NCBI RefSeq assembly: GCF_016919245.1
Contig: NZ_JAFEJA010000002.1
Span: forward strand, 2,234,501-2,298,500
Direction: 5' to 3'
DNA: 64,000 nt
Origin: Streptomyces zhihengii
GTDB lineage: Bacteria > Actinomycetota > Actinomycetes > Streptomycetales > Streptomycetaceae
Under the pieces are notes generated by a model that made no database searches, was not told the origin of the DNA, and saw nothing but the letters and a program-made list of their open reading frames with translations. A program made the translations under genes and the position numbers. The stretch's first letter is position 1; every line of letters starts with the position of its first letter. Shown piece after piece: positions 28,433 through 36,478 of the stretch.

Positions 28433-31324
28433 ATGGACCAGGCACGAGTCATGGAGATCTGGAATCCGGTCTCGGCGCGCTCAGGCAGCGGATACCTGAT
28501 CGGCGACCGTGTGGTGCTCACCGCGCGCCACATCGTGGACGGGGTTCCGTTACGCGGGGACATGCAGGTCCGGCGGCTGGATCCGGAGGGCGGCACGGAC
28601 TGGACGCACGCCGAACCGTTGTGGCTGCCGGAGGCGGCCGCTTCGGGGACGCTGCCGGACGCGGACGGTGCGCTCCTGCGGATCACCGGGCCGCACTGGC
28701 GACCGCCGGTGTCTCCACCGGTGCGGTTCGGCCGGGTCGTGGGCAAGCACCGGCTGCCCTGTGTCGGGCTCGGCTTTCCCGACGCCGCGACGCGTCCCGG
28801 CCGCGTGCGGGACACCATGGCCGTACGTGGCCATGTGGACCCCTTGCACGGCATGAAATCGCGGATGACGACGGTGCAGGTCGACGTGGGCATACTGCCG
28901 GCCCGCTCGGGATGGCGCGGCAGCTCGGGCACCGGGCTGCTGTGCGGGCCGCACCTGATCGCGGTCATCACCCTGGAGAAGGGTTTCGCCCCCGGTGTTC
29001 TGGAGGCCCTGCCCGTCAGCGTGCTCGCCGAACAGCCGGGGTTCGCGCAGACCCTGCACGCCCACGGTGTCCACTTCGTCATCGAGGACATCGACGGGAC
29101 GCCTGCCGATTCCGACGACGAGCCGGATTTCACACCGATCGCCGTACCTCCGCCCTCCGCGCGGCAACGCCTGAGGAGGCTGTCGACGCCCCTCGCGGTG
29201 GGGACGACGACGACACTGGCGCTCTGGGCACTGGCCCCGTCCGCGCCGGGCGCCACATGGCCGACCGGGTCGGTCCTCGCCGGCCTCCTGGCAGGATGGG
29301 GCATCGACTGGTTCCGTGCCCCGCGGTCGGCGGGAGACGGCCGGGAAGCCGCCGTACGAGCGCTGCGTGAGGCCGTCCGGGCAGAGGTCGGGCGGCGTCG
29401 GCGGCAGTTGCTGGGCAATGACAGCAAGGCGATCAACATCACTTTCGTCACCCTGCCGCAGCACGGCAGGGACGCGGACAGAGCCTGGCCGCGTGGGGAC
29501 TTCGACGGCATCGCCCGCTATATGGAGGTGCTCCGGCCCCAACGCCTGGTCATCACGGGCGAGCGCGGGTCGGGCAAGACGCTCCTGGCCTACGAACTCG
29601 TTCACCGGTCGCTCGCCCGGAAGCAGCACGACGGACCGGTGCCGATCCCGGTCGACCTGTCCGGGTGGGACACCGGCGTGCTGTTCGCCGACTGGTTCAG
29701 CGCTCGCCTGGGTCGGGAGTATCTGGGCGGTTCCGAGACCAGGGCACGCGACCTGCTGGCCGCCGGCCGCGTCATGCCGGTCCTGGACGGCCTCGACGAG
29801 ATGGACGACGCGGAGGGAACGCGGCCCAGAGCCGTTGCCGCGCTCTCCCAGCTCAACCGGTTCGCGGGGCCGCTGGTGCTGACCTGCCGCTCGGACGAGT
29901 ACGCCGGGCTCAGCCGCGCCGGTCGGCGTCTGCTGGACTGCGCGACAGTGCGGATCGACAGCGTCGGCCCCGCCGAGGGCTGGCGATTTCTGGTCGAGCG
30001 GACCGTGGACAGGGCCCGGCTCGCCGAGTTGGAGGACGATCTGTGCGCGGTGGGGACGGCCACGGGAGCAGTCCTGTCCTCGCCCTGGATGCTGACGCTG
30101 GCGTCACTTGCCTCGCAGACGGAAGCCGGAGCCGCGAAACTGCTCTCCTTCATCGGGGCGCCGGCCTCCGACGGACGGGCACAGGAGGAACTGAGGGCGG
30201 CCCTGCTGGAAGGACTCATCCCGTCCCTGTGCGAGCCGGATCCGGCCGACCGCCGCCGGCCGTACCGGGCGGAAGCCGTGACCCGGTGGTTGAGGTCGCT
30301 CACCGCGAGCCTGCGCGGCGGCCATGCGGCAGTGGCAGGTGGCGCCGCCATTCTTTCCCGGGACCTGGCCATCCACACGCTGTGGCCGGTCGCCGGACCA
30401 CGCAAGGCCCGCTACGCCGCCGCGGCGATCACCTTCGCCTGCTGGCTTCCCGCCCTGCTTCTCCTGGCGGTCTGCCTCCGCCGCAACAACGCCCTGCCCC
30501 TGCCCGGCGCCCTGTTGCTCGCACTTCTGACCCCCGCCCCGCTGCTGTCGGCCTGGAACGCGCGCTCGCCGTACGTCCAGCCCCGCCGCATCCTGTTCCA
30601 GCGGCTGGGCAGCATACTCGGCTGGAGCCGGATGCTCCTGGGGACCGCCTTGGGCGGCGTGCTCATGCTGCCGCTGACACCCCTGTTCGGTGCGGGTTTC
30701 GCGCTGGCCGCCGGCGCCGGTTCCGCCACGGTCTTCGGCTTCGGCCTGGCGCTGTCGGTGAGGGCGGACATCGACCGCCCCCGACTCGTCGCCGTCAGTA
30801 TTCCGACAGCCCTGGCGGTGGCGGCGGCGGCCGGTTACTTCGTCGGCCGACTCGGCAATTTCATCGGCCTCATCGCGGGATGCGGTGCCGGAGCGATCGG
30901 ACTGGCGATGGGGGTGACCGCGGGGCTGAGCGCCGCTCGGCGCAACAACGGCGGAGAGCCGGACCCGGATCCGCCCGGCGTGCCCACGCCGCTCTCCCCT
31001 CTGCGCAATGACGTGATCGCAGGGGTGGTGTCCGGTGCCGTCGTCGTACTGCTCACCCTCTACGGGACACTGTGCGTGGAGTGGTTGCGTGTCCCCTGGC
31101 CGCTCGCCGCTGTCACGGCCCTGGCCTGCGGCGTAGCCGCGGGGCCCGGATTCGTCTCGGTCACCGGCCGCCAGCACCTCGCGCTGCTCCTGACCACGCG
31201 CGGAAAACTGCCGTGGCGCCTGACCGCGTTCCTTCGCTGGTGTCACGAACGCGGGCTGCTGCGGTCAGCCGGCACCGTCTACCAGGTTCGTCACGACGAA
31301 CTCCTCGAGTGGCTGCGGCGTTGA
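28433..31324 (+). CDS. trypsin-NACHT-transmembrane fusion, predicted conflict-system effector
   Basis: A 963-residue multidomain protein. Residues 1-225 form a trypsin-like serine protease with H33 (TARHIV), D78 (DADGALLRI) and nucleophile S165 (GSSGTG). A short hydrophobic segment near 255-285 may anchor it. Residues 340-610 are a NACHT/STAND NTPase: Walker A GERGSGKT at 376-383, Walker B VLDGLDEMD at 450-458, and a TCRSDEY sensor motif. The C-terminal half (about 660-900) has six to eight transmembrane segments, followed by a cytoplasmic end, RGKLPWRLTAFLRWCHERGLL, typical for streptomycete NACHT membrane proteins. The trypco2 gene lies just upstream. The architecture suggests ATP-driven sensing coupled to proteolysis at the membrane, in antiphage or self-sacrifice defence. 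Confidence 0.88.
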   Translation: MDQARVMEIWNPVSARSGSGYLIGDRVVLTARHIVDGVPLRGDMQVRRLDPEGGTDWTHAEPLWLPEAAASGTLPDADGALLRITGPHWRPPVSPPVRFGRVVGKHRLPCVGLGFPDAATRPGRVRDTMAVRGHVDPLHGMKSRMTTVQVDVGILPARSGWRGSSGTGLLCGPHLIAVITLEKGFAPGVLEALPVSVLAEQPGFAQTLHAHGVHFVIEDIDGTPADSDDEPDFTPIAVPPPSARQRLRRLSTPLAVGTTTTLALWALAPSAPGATWPTGSVLAGLLAGWGIDWFRAPRSAGDGREAAVRALREAVRAEVGRRRRQLLGNDSKAINITFVTLPQHGRDADRAWPRGDFDGIARYMEVLRPQRLVITGERGSGKTLLAYELVHRSLARKQHDGPVPIPVDLSGWDTGVLFADWFSARLGREYLGGSETRARDLLAAGRVMPVLDGLDEMDDAEGTRPRAVAALSQLNRFAGPLVLTCRSDEYAGLSRAGRRLLDCATVRIDSVGPAEGWRFLVERTVDRARLAELEDDLCAVGTATGAVLSSPWMLTLASLASQTEAGAAKLLSFIGAPASDGRAQEELRAALLEGLIPSLCEPDPADRRRPYRAEAVTRWLRSLTASLRGGHAAVAGGAAILSRDLAIHTLWPVAGPRKARYAAAAITFACWLPALLLLAVCLRRNNALPLPGALLLALLTPAPLLSAWNARSPYVQPRRILFQRLGSILGWSRMLLGTALGGVLMLPLTPLFGAGFALAAGAGSATVFGFGLALSVRADIDRPRLVAVSIPTALAVAAAAGYFVGRLGNFIGLIAGCGAGAIGLAMGVTAGLSAARRNNGGEPDPDPPGVPTPLSPLRNDVIAGVVSGAVVVLLTLYGTLCVEWLRVPWPLAAVTALACGVAAGPGFVSVTGRQHLALLLTTRGKLPWRLTAFLRWCHERGLLRSAGTVYQVRHDELLEWLRR

Positions 31325-31505
31325 CCTCTGTCGGAGCAACCCTCCTCCCGGGTGTGTGGCGTGATGACAACGCGCCACCGGCCCGTGGCCTGCGGGTCGA
31401 GGACCTGAACGGTGCCGCCGCGTCGTCCTCCGAGAGGCCGGGCGACGGCCGGTGCCTTGCGGGTGAGCTTGCCGAGGCGACGGCAGGCACAGGTTCGGGG
31501 TGTGA

Positions 31506-32012
31506 TCAGGCCGCTTGACGGGTGCGGGGGTTGTCGGGATCCCGCCCGGCGGGGGAGCGGAGTTGGGCTGCGAGGGCCGTGAGCCCCTCGCCCAGCGCGT
31601 TGCGTTCGGCGGGGTCCAGGTTCTCTATTGCCCGGTGGAGCATGGCGTCGCGCTTCTCGCGGATCTCCTGGAGGTGCGTCTTTCCTGCCGCGGTCAGTTT
31701 CAGGGTGATCTCGCGCTTGCTGCCGGGGCAGGGGTGGCGTTCGAGGAATCCCATGGCTTGCAGGCGGTCGCACAGCCGGCTGACGTTGGACGGCGAGGAT
31801 GCCAGCACGGTGCAGGCCCTCCGCATACGGATGCCGTCGTCTCGGTCGACGGCGTAGAGCAGCCGCAGCTGCGAGGTGGACAACGGCGTGGTGGCGTGGC
31901 TGGTGGAGTTCCTGGCGTGTTCCCAGAGCACGTCGAGGAGTTCGGTGATGCAGCCTGCTGACCGGCTGGTCACATCGGATGCGGTGCCGGGGGTGGTGTC
32001 CGGTGCGGGCAT
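31506..32012 (-). CDS. MarR-family transcriptional regulator
   Basis: A 168-residue winged-helix regulator. STSQLRLLYAVDRDDGIRM begins the domain, ASSPSNVSRLCDRLQAMGFL is the recognition helix and SKREITLKLTAAGKTHLQEI the wing. The ATG at 32012 has GGGGAGAA just upstream. It is a paralogue of the MarR gene at 18.5 kb. Convergent with the NACHT gene, 181 bases away. No operator was identified. Confidence 0.85.
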   Translation of the reverse strand: MPAPDTTPGTASDVTSRSAGCITELLDVLWEHARNSTSHATTPLSTSQLRLLYAVDRDDGIRMRRACTVLASSPSNVSRLCDRLQAMGFLERHPCPGSKREITLKLTAAGKTHLQEIREKRDAMLHRAIENLDPAERNALGEGLTALAAQLRSPAGRDPDNPRTRQAA

Positions 32013-32420
32013 GTTCTCCCCATATGTGGTGCCGGCGCCCGGCCGTCCGCCGGGCAGTGGCTCATCTGGTGCCGTCGGGTCCGGTGGGGCGGACCGTTCT
32101 TCTTCATCGACGGGGTTCGAGGGCTTCTCGATACGGGGGGAGCGGTGTCGTGAAGGAGCCCAGGCTACCGGTGATGGCCGGCAGCCGGTCCAGCCTCGCA
32201 GGTGGAGATCTTCCTGGTGCGCCTTCCTGCCGTTCACCGGCGACGGCAGGGACGGCGGCGCCCGGCTCTCCCTCGCTCTGATGCACCTCGGCGGCCCAGC
32301 CGACCCCACCCCCGGGGGACGGTTCCTGTGGCTGTCTCGGACCGACTGAGTAGGATCACCCCCATCGGTCCGAGTACGCGAGCGGCTGCCCGCCGGGCGT
32401 CGTGCAGGGGAGGTTGGGGC
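32013..32420. other. 408-base promoter region between MarR and lipoprotein genes
   Basis: Divergent intergenic region. No gene is supported on either strand. It should contain the promoters of both flanking genes, but no convincing operator repeat was seen. Confidence 0.4.
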
Positions 32421-33155
32421 ATGCGCCGACTCCTGCTGCTGGCACCGCTGTTGCCGTTCGTCGTCGGCTGCGGGGTGGTGGTGCAGCTCCCCGAGGAACG
32501 TGCGGCGGACGCCGCCCAGGACGTGGCCGTGGAGGCGGGTGGAAAGCTGTACGGGCAGCGTCCGCGATCGGCGGCGGAAGTCGGCCGTTCCGCCGCGGGC
32601 ATCGACGGCGTCGAGGTGCTGCGTGTGACGGGCACTTCGACCCACGACGACGGCATCGAGGTGATCATCCGCACCTCCGGCTCGGCGTACGGCGACCGGC
32701 TCGACTCCCAGAAGACCGTCGTGCGGCGCTGTTTCGTCCTGCGCGTGTCATCCGGGACCGAAAGGGGTGGGACGCCCCACGGCGTCGACTGCCCGGACGG
32801 CCCTCCACTGGCGTTCGCTCCGCCACCCGAGCCTCCCCCTCTGCCGACCGGGCAACTCCGCACGCAGCTTCCCCGGGTGCCGCAGAACGGCCGCGTCGAG
32901 GCGGCCGAGGTACGCCGGGCGGTCGCTGCCCTCGACATGGATCCGGCTGTCCGCACCGAGATGAAGGAAGACGGCGGACGGGTCGGCCTTCTCCTGTCGG
33001 TCGAAGGAAACGGCTTCGATCCCCAGAGCTGCGTCCTCGCCCGTGTGGAGCCCGGGAGCACCGACGTGTGGACGCCACCCCGGGCTCAGCGCATGCCCGG
33101 CGAGGGCGGCTGCACGGTGGGCAACGCCCTGGACCCGCTGCCGGCACCGCACTGA
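32421..33155 (+). CDS. putative lipoprotein, function unknown
   Basis: A 244-residue secreted lipoprotein. The signal peptide MRRLLLLAPLLPFVVGCG has a lipobox with the acylated Cys at residue 17. The rest is beta-rich with two pairs of cysteines (RRCFVLRV and GVDCPDG; QSCVLARV and GGCTVGN) and a proline-rich middle (APPPEPPPLPTG). An AGGGGAGG element lies about 12 bases before the ATG. Homologous streptomycete proteins are often mislabelled as translation factor; no function is known. Confidence 0.7.
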   Translation: MRRLLLLAPLLPFVVGCGVVVQLPEERAADAAQDVAVEAGGKLYGQRPRSAAEVGRSAAGIDGVEVLRVTGTSTHDDGIEVIIRTSGSAYGDRLDSQKTVVRRCFVLRVSSGTERGGTPHGVDCPDGPPLAFAPPPEPPPLPTGQLRTQLPRVPQNGRVEAAEVRRAVAALDMDPAVRTEMKEDGGRVGLLLSVEGNGFDPQSCVLARVEPGSTDVWTPPRAQRMPGEGGCTVGNALDPLPAPH

Positions 33156-33170
33156 CTGCGGGAGCGTCGG

Positions 33171-33308
33171 TCACGTCCAGACGAGTCGTCCTTCGCTCAC
33201 TCCGCAAACCGGATACTCCGCACCGCCGATTTTTGTCAGCTTCTCCGCCAGGTCGTCGAAGCAGTCGGCCAGTGACTCGTACTCACCCGTGACAGAGGCC
33301 TCACCCAC
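33171..33308 (-). CDS. short acidic hypothetical protein or gene fragment
   Basis: A 45-codon frame from a GTG reads GEASVTGEYESLADCFDDL and then AEKLTKIGGAEYPVCGV. Amino-acid usage looks like real protein, and GAGGAAG precedes the start. Upstream the frame stays open for about 20 codons, so it may instead be the tail of a larger lost gene. Between 33309 and 33551, a plus-strand frame (ERLYANRSRPGGFDPPDQPD near 33341) is also protein-like but has no start signal. Confidence 0.35.
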   Translation of the reverse strand: MGEASVTGEYESLADCFDDLAEKLTKIGGAEYPVCGVSEGRLVWT

Positions 33309-33551
33309 GAACCAAGCTGCTTCCTCGGCATCCGAACAATGGAGCGGCTCTACGCGAACCGCTCACGTCCTGGTGGATTCGATCCCCCGGACCAGCCGGA
33401 CGATCCGTTCTGGCGCAATGGGATACCCTTCCGCTTCTCGGCGGCCATGAGCATCTGCTCCGTAGCGGGCCCGCCTGCGGCACCGGGGACTGTGTGACGC
33501 CAGTCTTCAACGGCTCGGCCTCTGTTGAGGGCAGTGCAGTACCTTGCGTTC

Positions 33552-33902
33552 ATGGAGAACGCGGGCCTTTCCGGTGGGACACCGGCACGAGCGGATCGTC
33601 TTGTCAGGGTGCTGTCGTGGTGGTGGGTGTCGGCTCCGCTCCTTCTGTGCGCACCGGCGATCGCGCACGCGATGGGATGGCCGGAGATGCGACGGGAGGC
33701 CGGTCGGGCGTTCGGTCTGCTGGCTCTGCTCACCGCCGTGCTCGCGCCCGCAGTTGGATTGGTGGTGGCACGGCTCGCGGACCGGCGAGACGTACGCGGG
33801 CGATTCTTGATCATGGCCGCGGTGTCCAGCGTCCCGGTTGTCCTCTTCCTGGTCTTCGGACTGCTGCTCGCCGAGTGCCCGGACGGCGCGGCCCGCTGCT
33901 GA
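33552..33902 (+). CDS. small membrane protein
   Basis: A 116-residue protein with three hydrophobic helices (about residues 21-40, 55-75 and 85-108), separated by GWPEMRREAG and RLADRRDVRG loops; the tail ends ECPDGAARC. The ATG giving MENAGLSGG is used. No family is recognised. It stands alone, with the lipoprotein gene upstream. Confidence 0.55.
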   Translation: MENAGLSGGTPARADRLVRVLSWWWVSAPLLLCAPAIAHAMGWPEMRREAGRAFGLLALLTAVLAPAVGLVVARLADRRDVRGRFLIMAAVSSVPVVLFLVFGLLLAECPDGAARC

Positions 33903-34289
33903 GCCCTGCCTCGTAACCGCGGCCCGGTCTCCTTCGAGCGAGGCAGGCGCCCTTCCGGTCTTCAACGGGAGCTACGAGACTGGGGAATGCTTAGTTCCTT
34001 AGCTGCCAACAGGTGAGCACTGCCGGTCTCGGAAGCAGTTGAGTTCCGTGGGCAGGCCCTGCACCTGGCCGGCCGGGAGCCATGACCGCTGATATGGGGG
34101 CGCGCTCGTCGTGCTGTCGAGTGTGAGGGGCTCTTGGACCGGTCGCTGTGGGCGCCGTGGACGCTGATCGGGGACGTTCGGCCCCTGCCGCCCGCGCGTA
34201 GAGCCGGCGCACTCTGATGGTGTCAGCCCAGCAGGTCTTACACGCGCGGGAGGCGGGTTGTCCCTATATACGCCCGGACCGGGGGCGAG
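33903..34289. other. 387-base intergenic region upstream of the interrupted regulator
   Basis: No gene recognised. CTGCCTCG and CGAGGCAG around 33905-33944 could form a terminator for the preceding gene. CCCTATATACG (34262-34272), 18 bases before the original GTG at 34290, may be the -10 region of the response regulator promoter. Confidence 0.35.
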
Positions 34290-34314
34290 GTGGAGAAGAC
34301 GCGGGTGCTAGTCG
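34290..34314 (+). pseudogene. 5' end of response regulator, cut off by IS4-family insertion
   Basis: GTG GAG AAG ACG CGG GTG CTA GTC encodes M-E-K-T-R-V-L-V. This is exactly the N-terminal beta strand missing from the regulator that resumes at 35813. The IS4-family element begins at 34315. Joining the two sides with one copy of the duplication restores an unbroken MEKTRVLVVEDD reading frame. Confidence 0.85.
34305..34314. repeat. 10-bp target-site duplication, left copy
   Basis: GTGCTAGTCG, identical to 35813-35822 on the other side of the element. Confidence 0.93.
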
Positions 34315-34333
34315 CAATGCCGTGTAGTTAGGG
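34315..34333. repeat. left terminal inverted repeat of the IS
   Basis: A 19-base end, exact reverse complement of 35794-35812. Pairing stops at the 20th base. Confidence 0.93.
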
Positions 34334-34422
34334 CTCTGGGCTGCTTGTCAAGCAGGCTGATGAAGTGACGGAGCTCCTGCTAGAACCGTGTCGACCAAGA
34401 TCACTGTTCAGCAGGAGCTCCG

Positions 34423-35778
34423 TTGGCCGCCAAGTCTGTCATTTCTCGTGAAGTAGCGGTTGCGGCAGGGGCGTTTGCCCCCGGCCATCTCGGCGAGCTG
34501 ACACGGATTGTCCCGTTCGAGATGGTCGATGAGGTGTTGGCAGATACCGGCAGAACCCAGCAGCGGATACGGGACCTTCCCTCGCGCGTGGTGGTGTATC
34601 TGCTGCTGGGCGGGGCATTGTTCCCGGGGCTCGGATGGCAGCAGGTGTGGCAGCGGCTGACGGCCGGCCTGGACGGACTGCCGACGGCGACTCCCACGGC
34701 CGGCGCGCTGGCCCAGGCCCGCAAGAGGCTCGGGACCCGACCGTTGCGTCACCTGTTCGACTTGCTTCGTGGACCGGCCGCGGGACTCGGGATCGCCGGA
34801 ACGCGGTGGCACGGACTGCTCGTCTGCGCCATCGACGGCACGTTGATGGCAGTGCCGGACAGCCCCGCGAACCAGGCCGAGTTCACCAGGCACCGCTGCA
34901 ACAATGGCGGCGCGGGATACCCCTCACTGCGGCTTCTGATCCTGGTCGCCTGCGGAACCCGAACCGTCATGGACGCGGTATTCGGTCCGGCCACCGACGG
35001 TGAGACCACCTACGCTCCACGCCTGGTCCGAAGCCTGCGGGAAGACATGATCGTCCTGCTGGACCGGAACTTCGCCGTCCAGGCCCTGATCGAAGCAGTC
35101 ACCTTGAGGAGCGCACACGTCCTGGTCCGGGTGAAGGAGAACCGCAGACTGCCGGTCCTGCGACGCTTCCCCGACGGCTCCTGGCTCTCCCGGATCGGAC
35201 CCGTTCCGGTCCGTGTTGTCTGCTGCGAGATCACCATCAGCACATCACAGGGACGACGCACCGGCGCATACCGGCTGGTCACAACCCTGACCGACCCCTT
35301 CACCCACCCCGCCGGCGATCTGATCGGGCTGTATCACGAGCGGTGGGAAATCGAGACCACCTATCTGGAGATCAAGTCGACGATCCTCGGCGGTCGGGTC
35401 CTTCGTGCCCGCACTCCCGCCGGTGTCGCCCAGGAAGTCTTCGCAGTGCTGGTCACCTACCAGGTCCTGCGGCTGGCGATGGCGGACGCCACCGCCAGCC
35501 GGCCCGGGACCGACCCCGACCGGGCGAGTTTCTCCATCGCCCTGAACACCGCCCGCGATCTGGTCATCCAGGCCGCAGGCGTGTTCAGTGGCGCCGTGAT
35601 CGACCTCGTCGGCACCATAGGCCGCCGAATCCTGGCCGCCCTCATGCCCGACCGCCGTGTCCGCACCCGTCCACGCGTCGTGAAACGGGCCATCTCGAGA
35701 TACAACGCAAGAGGCACCGTCGACCGCACCACCTACAGGGCCACGATCAGCGTCCACATCCTGACGCCCGCCCCTTGA
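34423..35778 (+). CDS. IS4-family transposase
   Basis: A complete 451-residue DDE transposase starting at TTG with AGGAG 5 bases upstream. First Asp: AIDGTLMAVPDS (about residue 145). Second: VLLDRNFAV (about 212). The Glu lies in YHERWEIETTYLEIKSTI, the YREK-like signature of the IS4 family (about 305-320). The N-terminal domain has the FPGLGWQQVWQRL helix typical of Streptomyces members. The frame is unbroken and the element ends are perfect, so mobility is likely retained. Confidence 0.94.
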   Translation: MAAKSVISREVAVAAGAFAPGHLGELTRIVPFEMVDEVLADTGRTQQRIRDLPSRVVVYLLLGGALFPGLGWQQVWQRLTAGLDGLPTATPTAGALAQARKRLGTRPLRHLFDLLRGPAAGLGIAGTRWHGLLVCAIDGTLMAVPDSPANQAEFTRHRCNNGGAGYPSLRLLILVACGTRTVMDAVFGPATDGETTYAPRLVRSLREDMIVLLDRNFAVQALIEAVTLRSAHVLVRVKENRRLPVLRRFPDGSWLSRIGPVPVRVVCCEITISTSQGRRTGAYRLVTTLTDPFTHPAGDLIGLYHERWEIETTYLEIKSTILGGRVLRARTPAGVAQEVFAVLVTYQVLRLAMADATASRPGTDPDRASFSIALNTARDLVIQAAGVFSGAVIDLVGTIGRRILAALMPDRRVRTRPRVVKRAISRYNARGTVDRTTYRATISVHILTPAP

Positions 35779-35793
35779 CACCGCCCACGGCAC

Positions 35794-35812
35794 CCCTAAC
35801 TACACGGCATTG
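35794..35812. repeat. right terminal inverted repeat of the IS
   Basis: CCCTAACTACACGGCATTG, exact reverse complement of the left end. TTG at 35810 inside it is the first possible start codon for the truncated regulator. Confidence 0.93.
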
Positions 35813-36478
35813 GTGCTAGTCGTGGAGGATGACCGCGGCATCGCGGAGTCCTTGGTGCGTGGCCTTCGGCAGGCCGGGTACGGAGCCGAAGGCGTCCGGA
35901 CAGGGCGGGAGGCGCTGTCGGCGCCGACACCCGATGTCGTCCTGCTGGATCTGGGCTTGCCGGACATCGACGGCGTGGAGGTGTGTCGGCGGCTGCGTGC
36001 CCGATCGGACGTCGCGATCATCGCGGTGACCGCGCGCGGAGAGGAGGCCGACCGGGTGGTGGCCCTGGACGAGGGCGCCGACGACTACCTGGTCAAGCCT
36101 TTCGGGCTGGCCGAGCTGCTGGCGCGGATCAGGGCCGTGCTGCGCCGCAGGCGGCCGTCCGGGCCGGAGACCCTGCGCCACGGGCCGCTGGCGCTGGACC
36201 TGCGCACCCGGCAGGTCACGGTCGACGGACGTGCGGTGGCGCTGACGCCGAAGGAGTTCGGCATCCTGGAATGCCTGGCCGTGGACCCGGGCCGAGTGGT
36301 GACGCGGCAGCAGATCCTGGAGCGGGCGTGGGACGCCCACTGGTACGGCCCGACGAAGGTACTCGACGTTCATGTGGCCGCACTTCGCCGCAAGATCGGC
36401 GTGCCGGGGCTGGTCGAGACCGTTTACGGCCGGGGCTTCCGGCTGGGGACCGTCAGGGAGTCGCGGGAGAAGCCGTGA
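35810..36478 (+). CDS. OmpR-type response regulator, N-terminus displaced by IS insertion
   Basis: A 222-residue frame remains from TTG at 35810 (or GTG at 35813). The receiver domain has acidic D7-D8, phospho-acceptor D47 (VLLDLGLPDIDG; residue 51 before insertion), and the lysine in DDYLVKPFG. The winged-helix domain runs from LALDLRTRQVTVDG to VYGRGFRLG. Only the first few codons and the native promoter and ribosome-binding site have been lost; the frame is otherwise intact. Translation is possible if the IS provides a transcript, but no ribosome-binding site is seen. The stop overlaps the kinase start by 4 bases (GTGA). Confidence 0.85.
   Translation: MVLVVEDDRGIAESLVRGLRQAGYGAEGVRTGREALSAPTPDVVLLDLGLPDIDGVEVCRRLRARSDVAIIAVTARGEEADRVVALDEGADDYLVKPFGLAELLARIRAVLRRRRPSGPETLRHGPLALDLRTRQVTVDGRAVALTPKEFGILECLAVDPGRVVTRQQILERAWDAHWYGPTKVLDVHVAALRRKIGVPGLVETVYGRGFRLGTVRESREKP
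35813..35822. repeat. 10-bp target-site duplication, right copy
   Basis: GTGCTAGTCG, identical to 34305-34314. It supplies the first codons (V-L-V) of the remaining regulator frame. Confidence 0.93.

Larger units (their letters stand above)
34315..35812 (+). mobile_element. complete IS4-family insertion sequence
   Basis: A 1498-bp element with perfect 19-bp terminal inverted repeats: CAATGCCGTGTAGTTAGGG at the left (34315-34333) and its complement at the right (35794-35812). It is flanked by the 10-bp direct repeat GTGCTAGTCG and carries one intact transposase gene. The perfect ends and duplication indicate a recent insertion. Confidence 0.95.

Noticed and set aside
28550..29629. Long minus-strand frame opposite the trypsin-NACHT gene
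   Set aside because: Its composition (Arg, Gly, Pro, Gln runs) is that of a shadow frame, and the plus strand has clear catalytic motifs.
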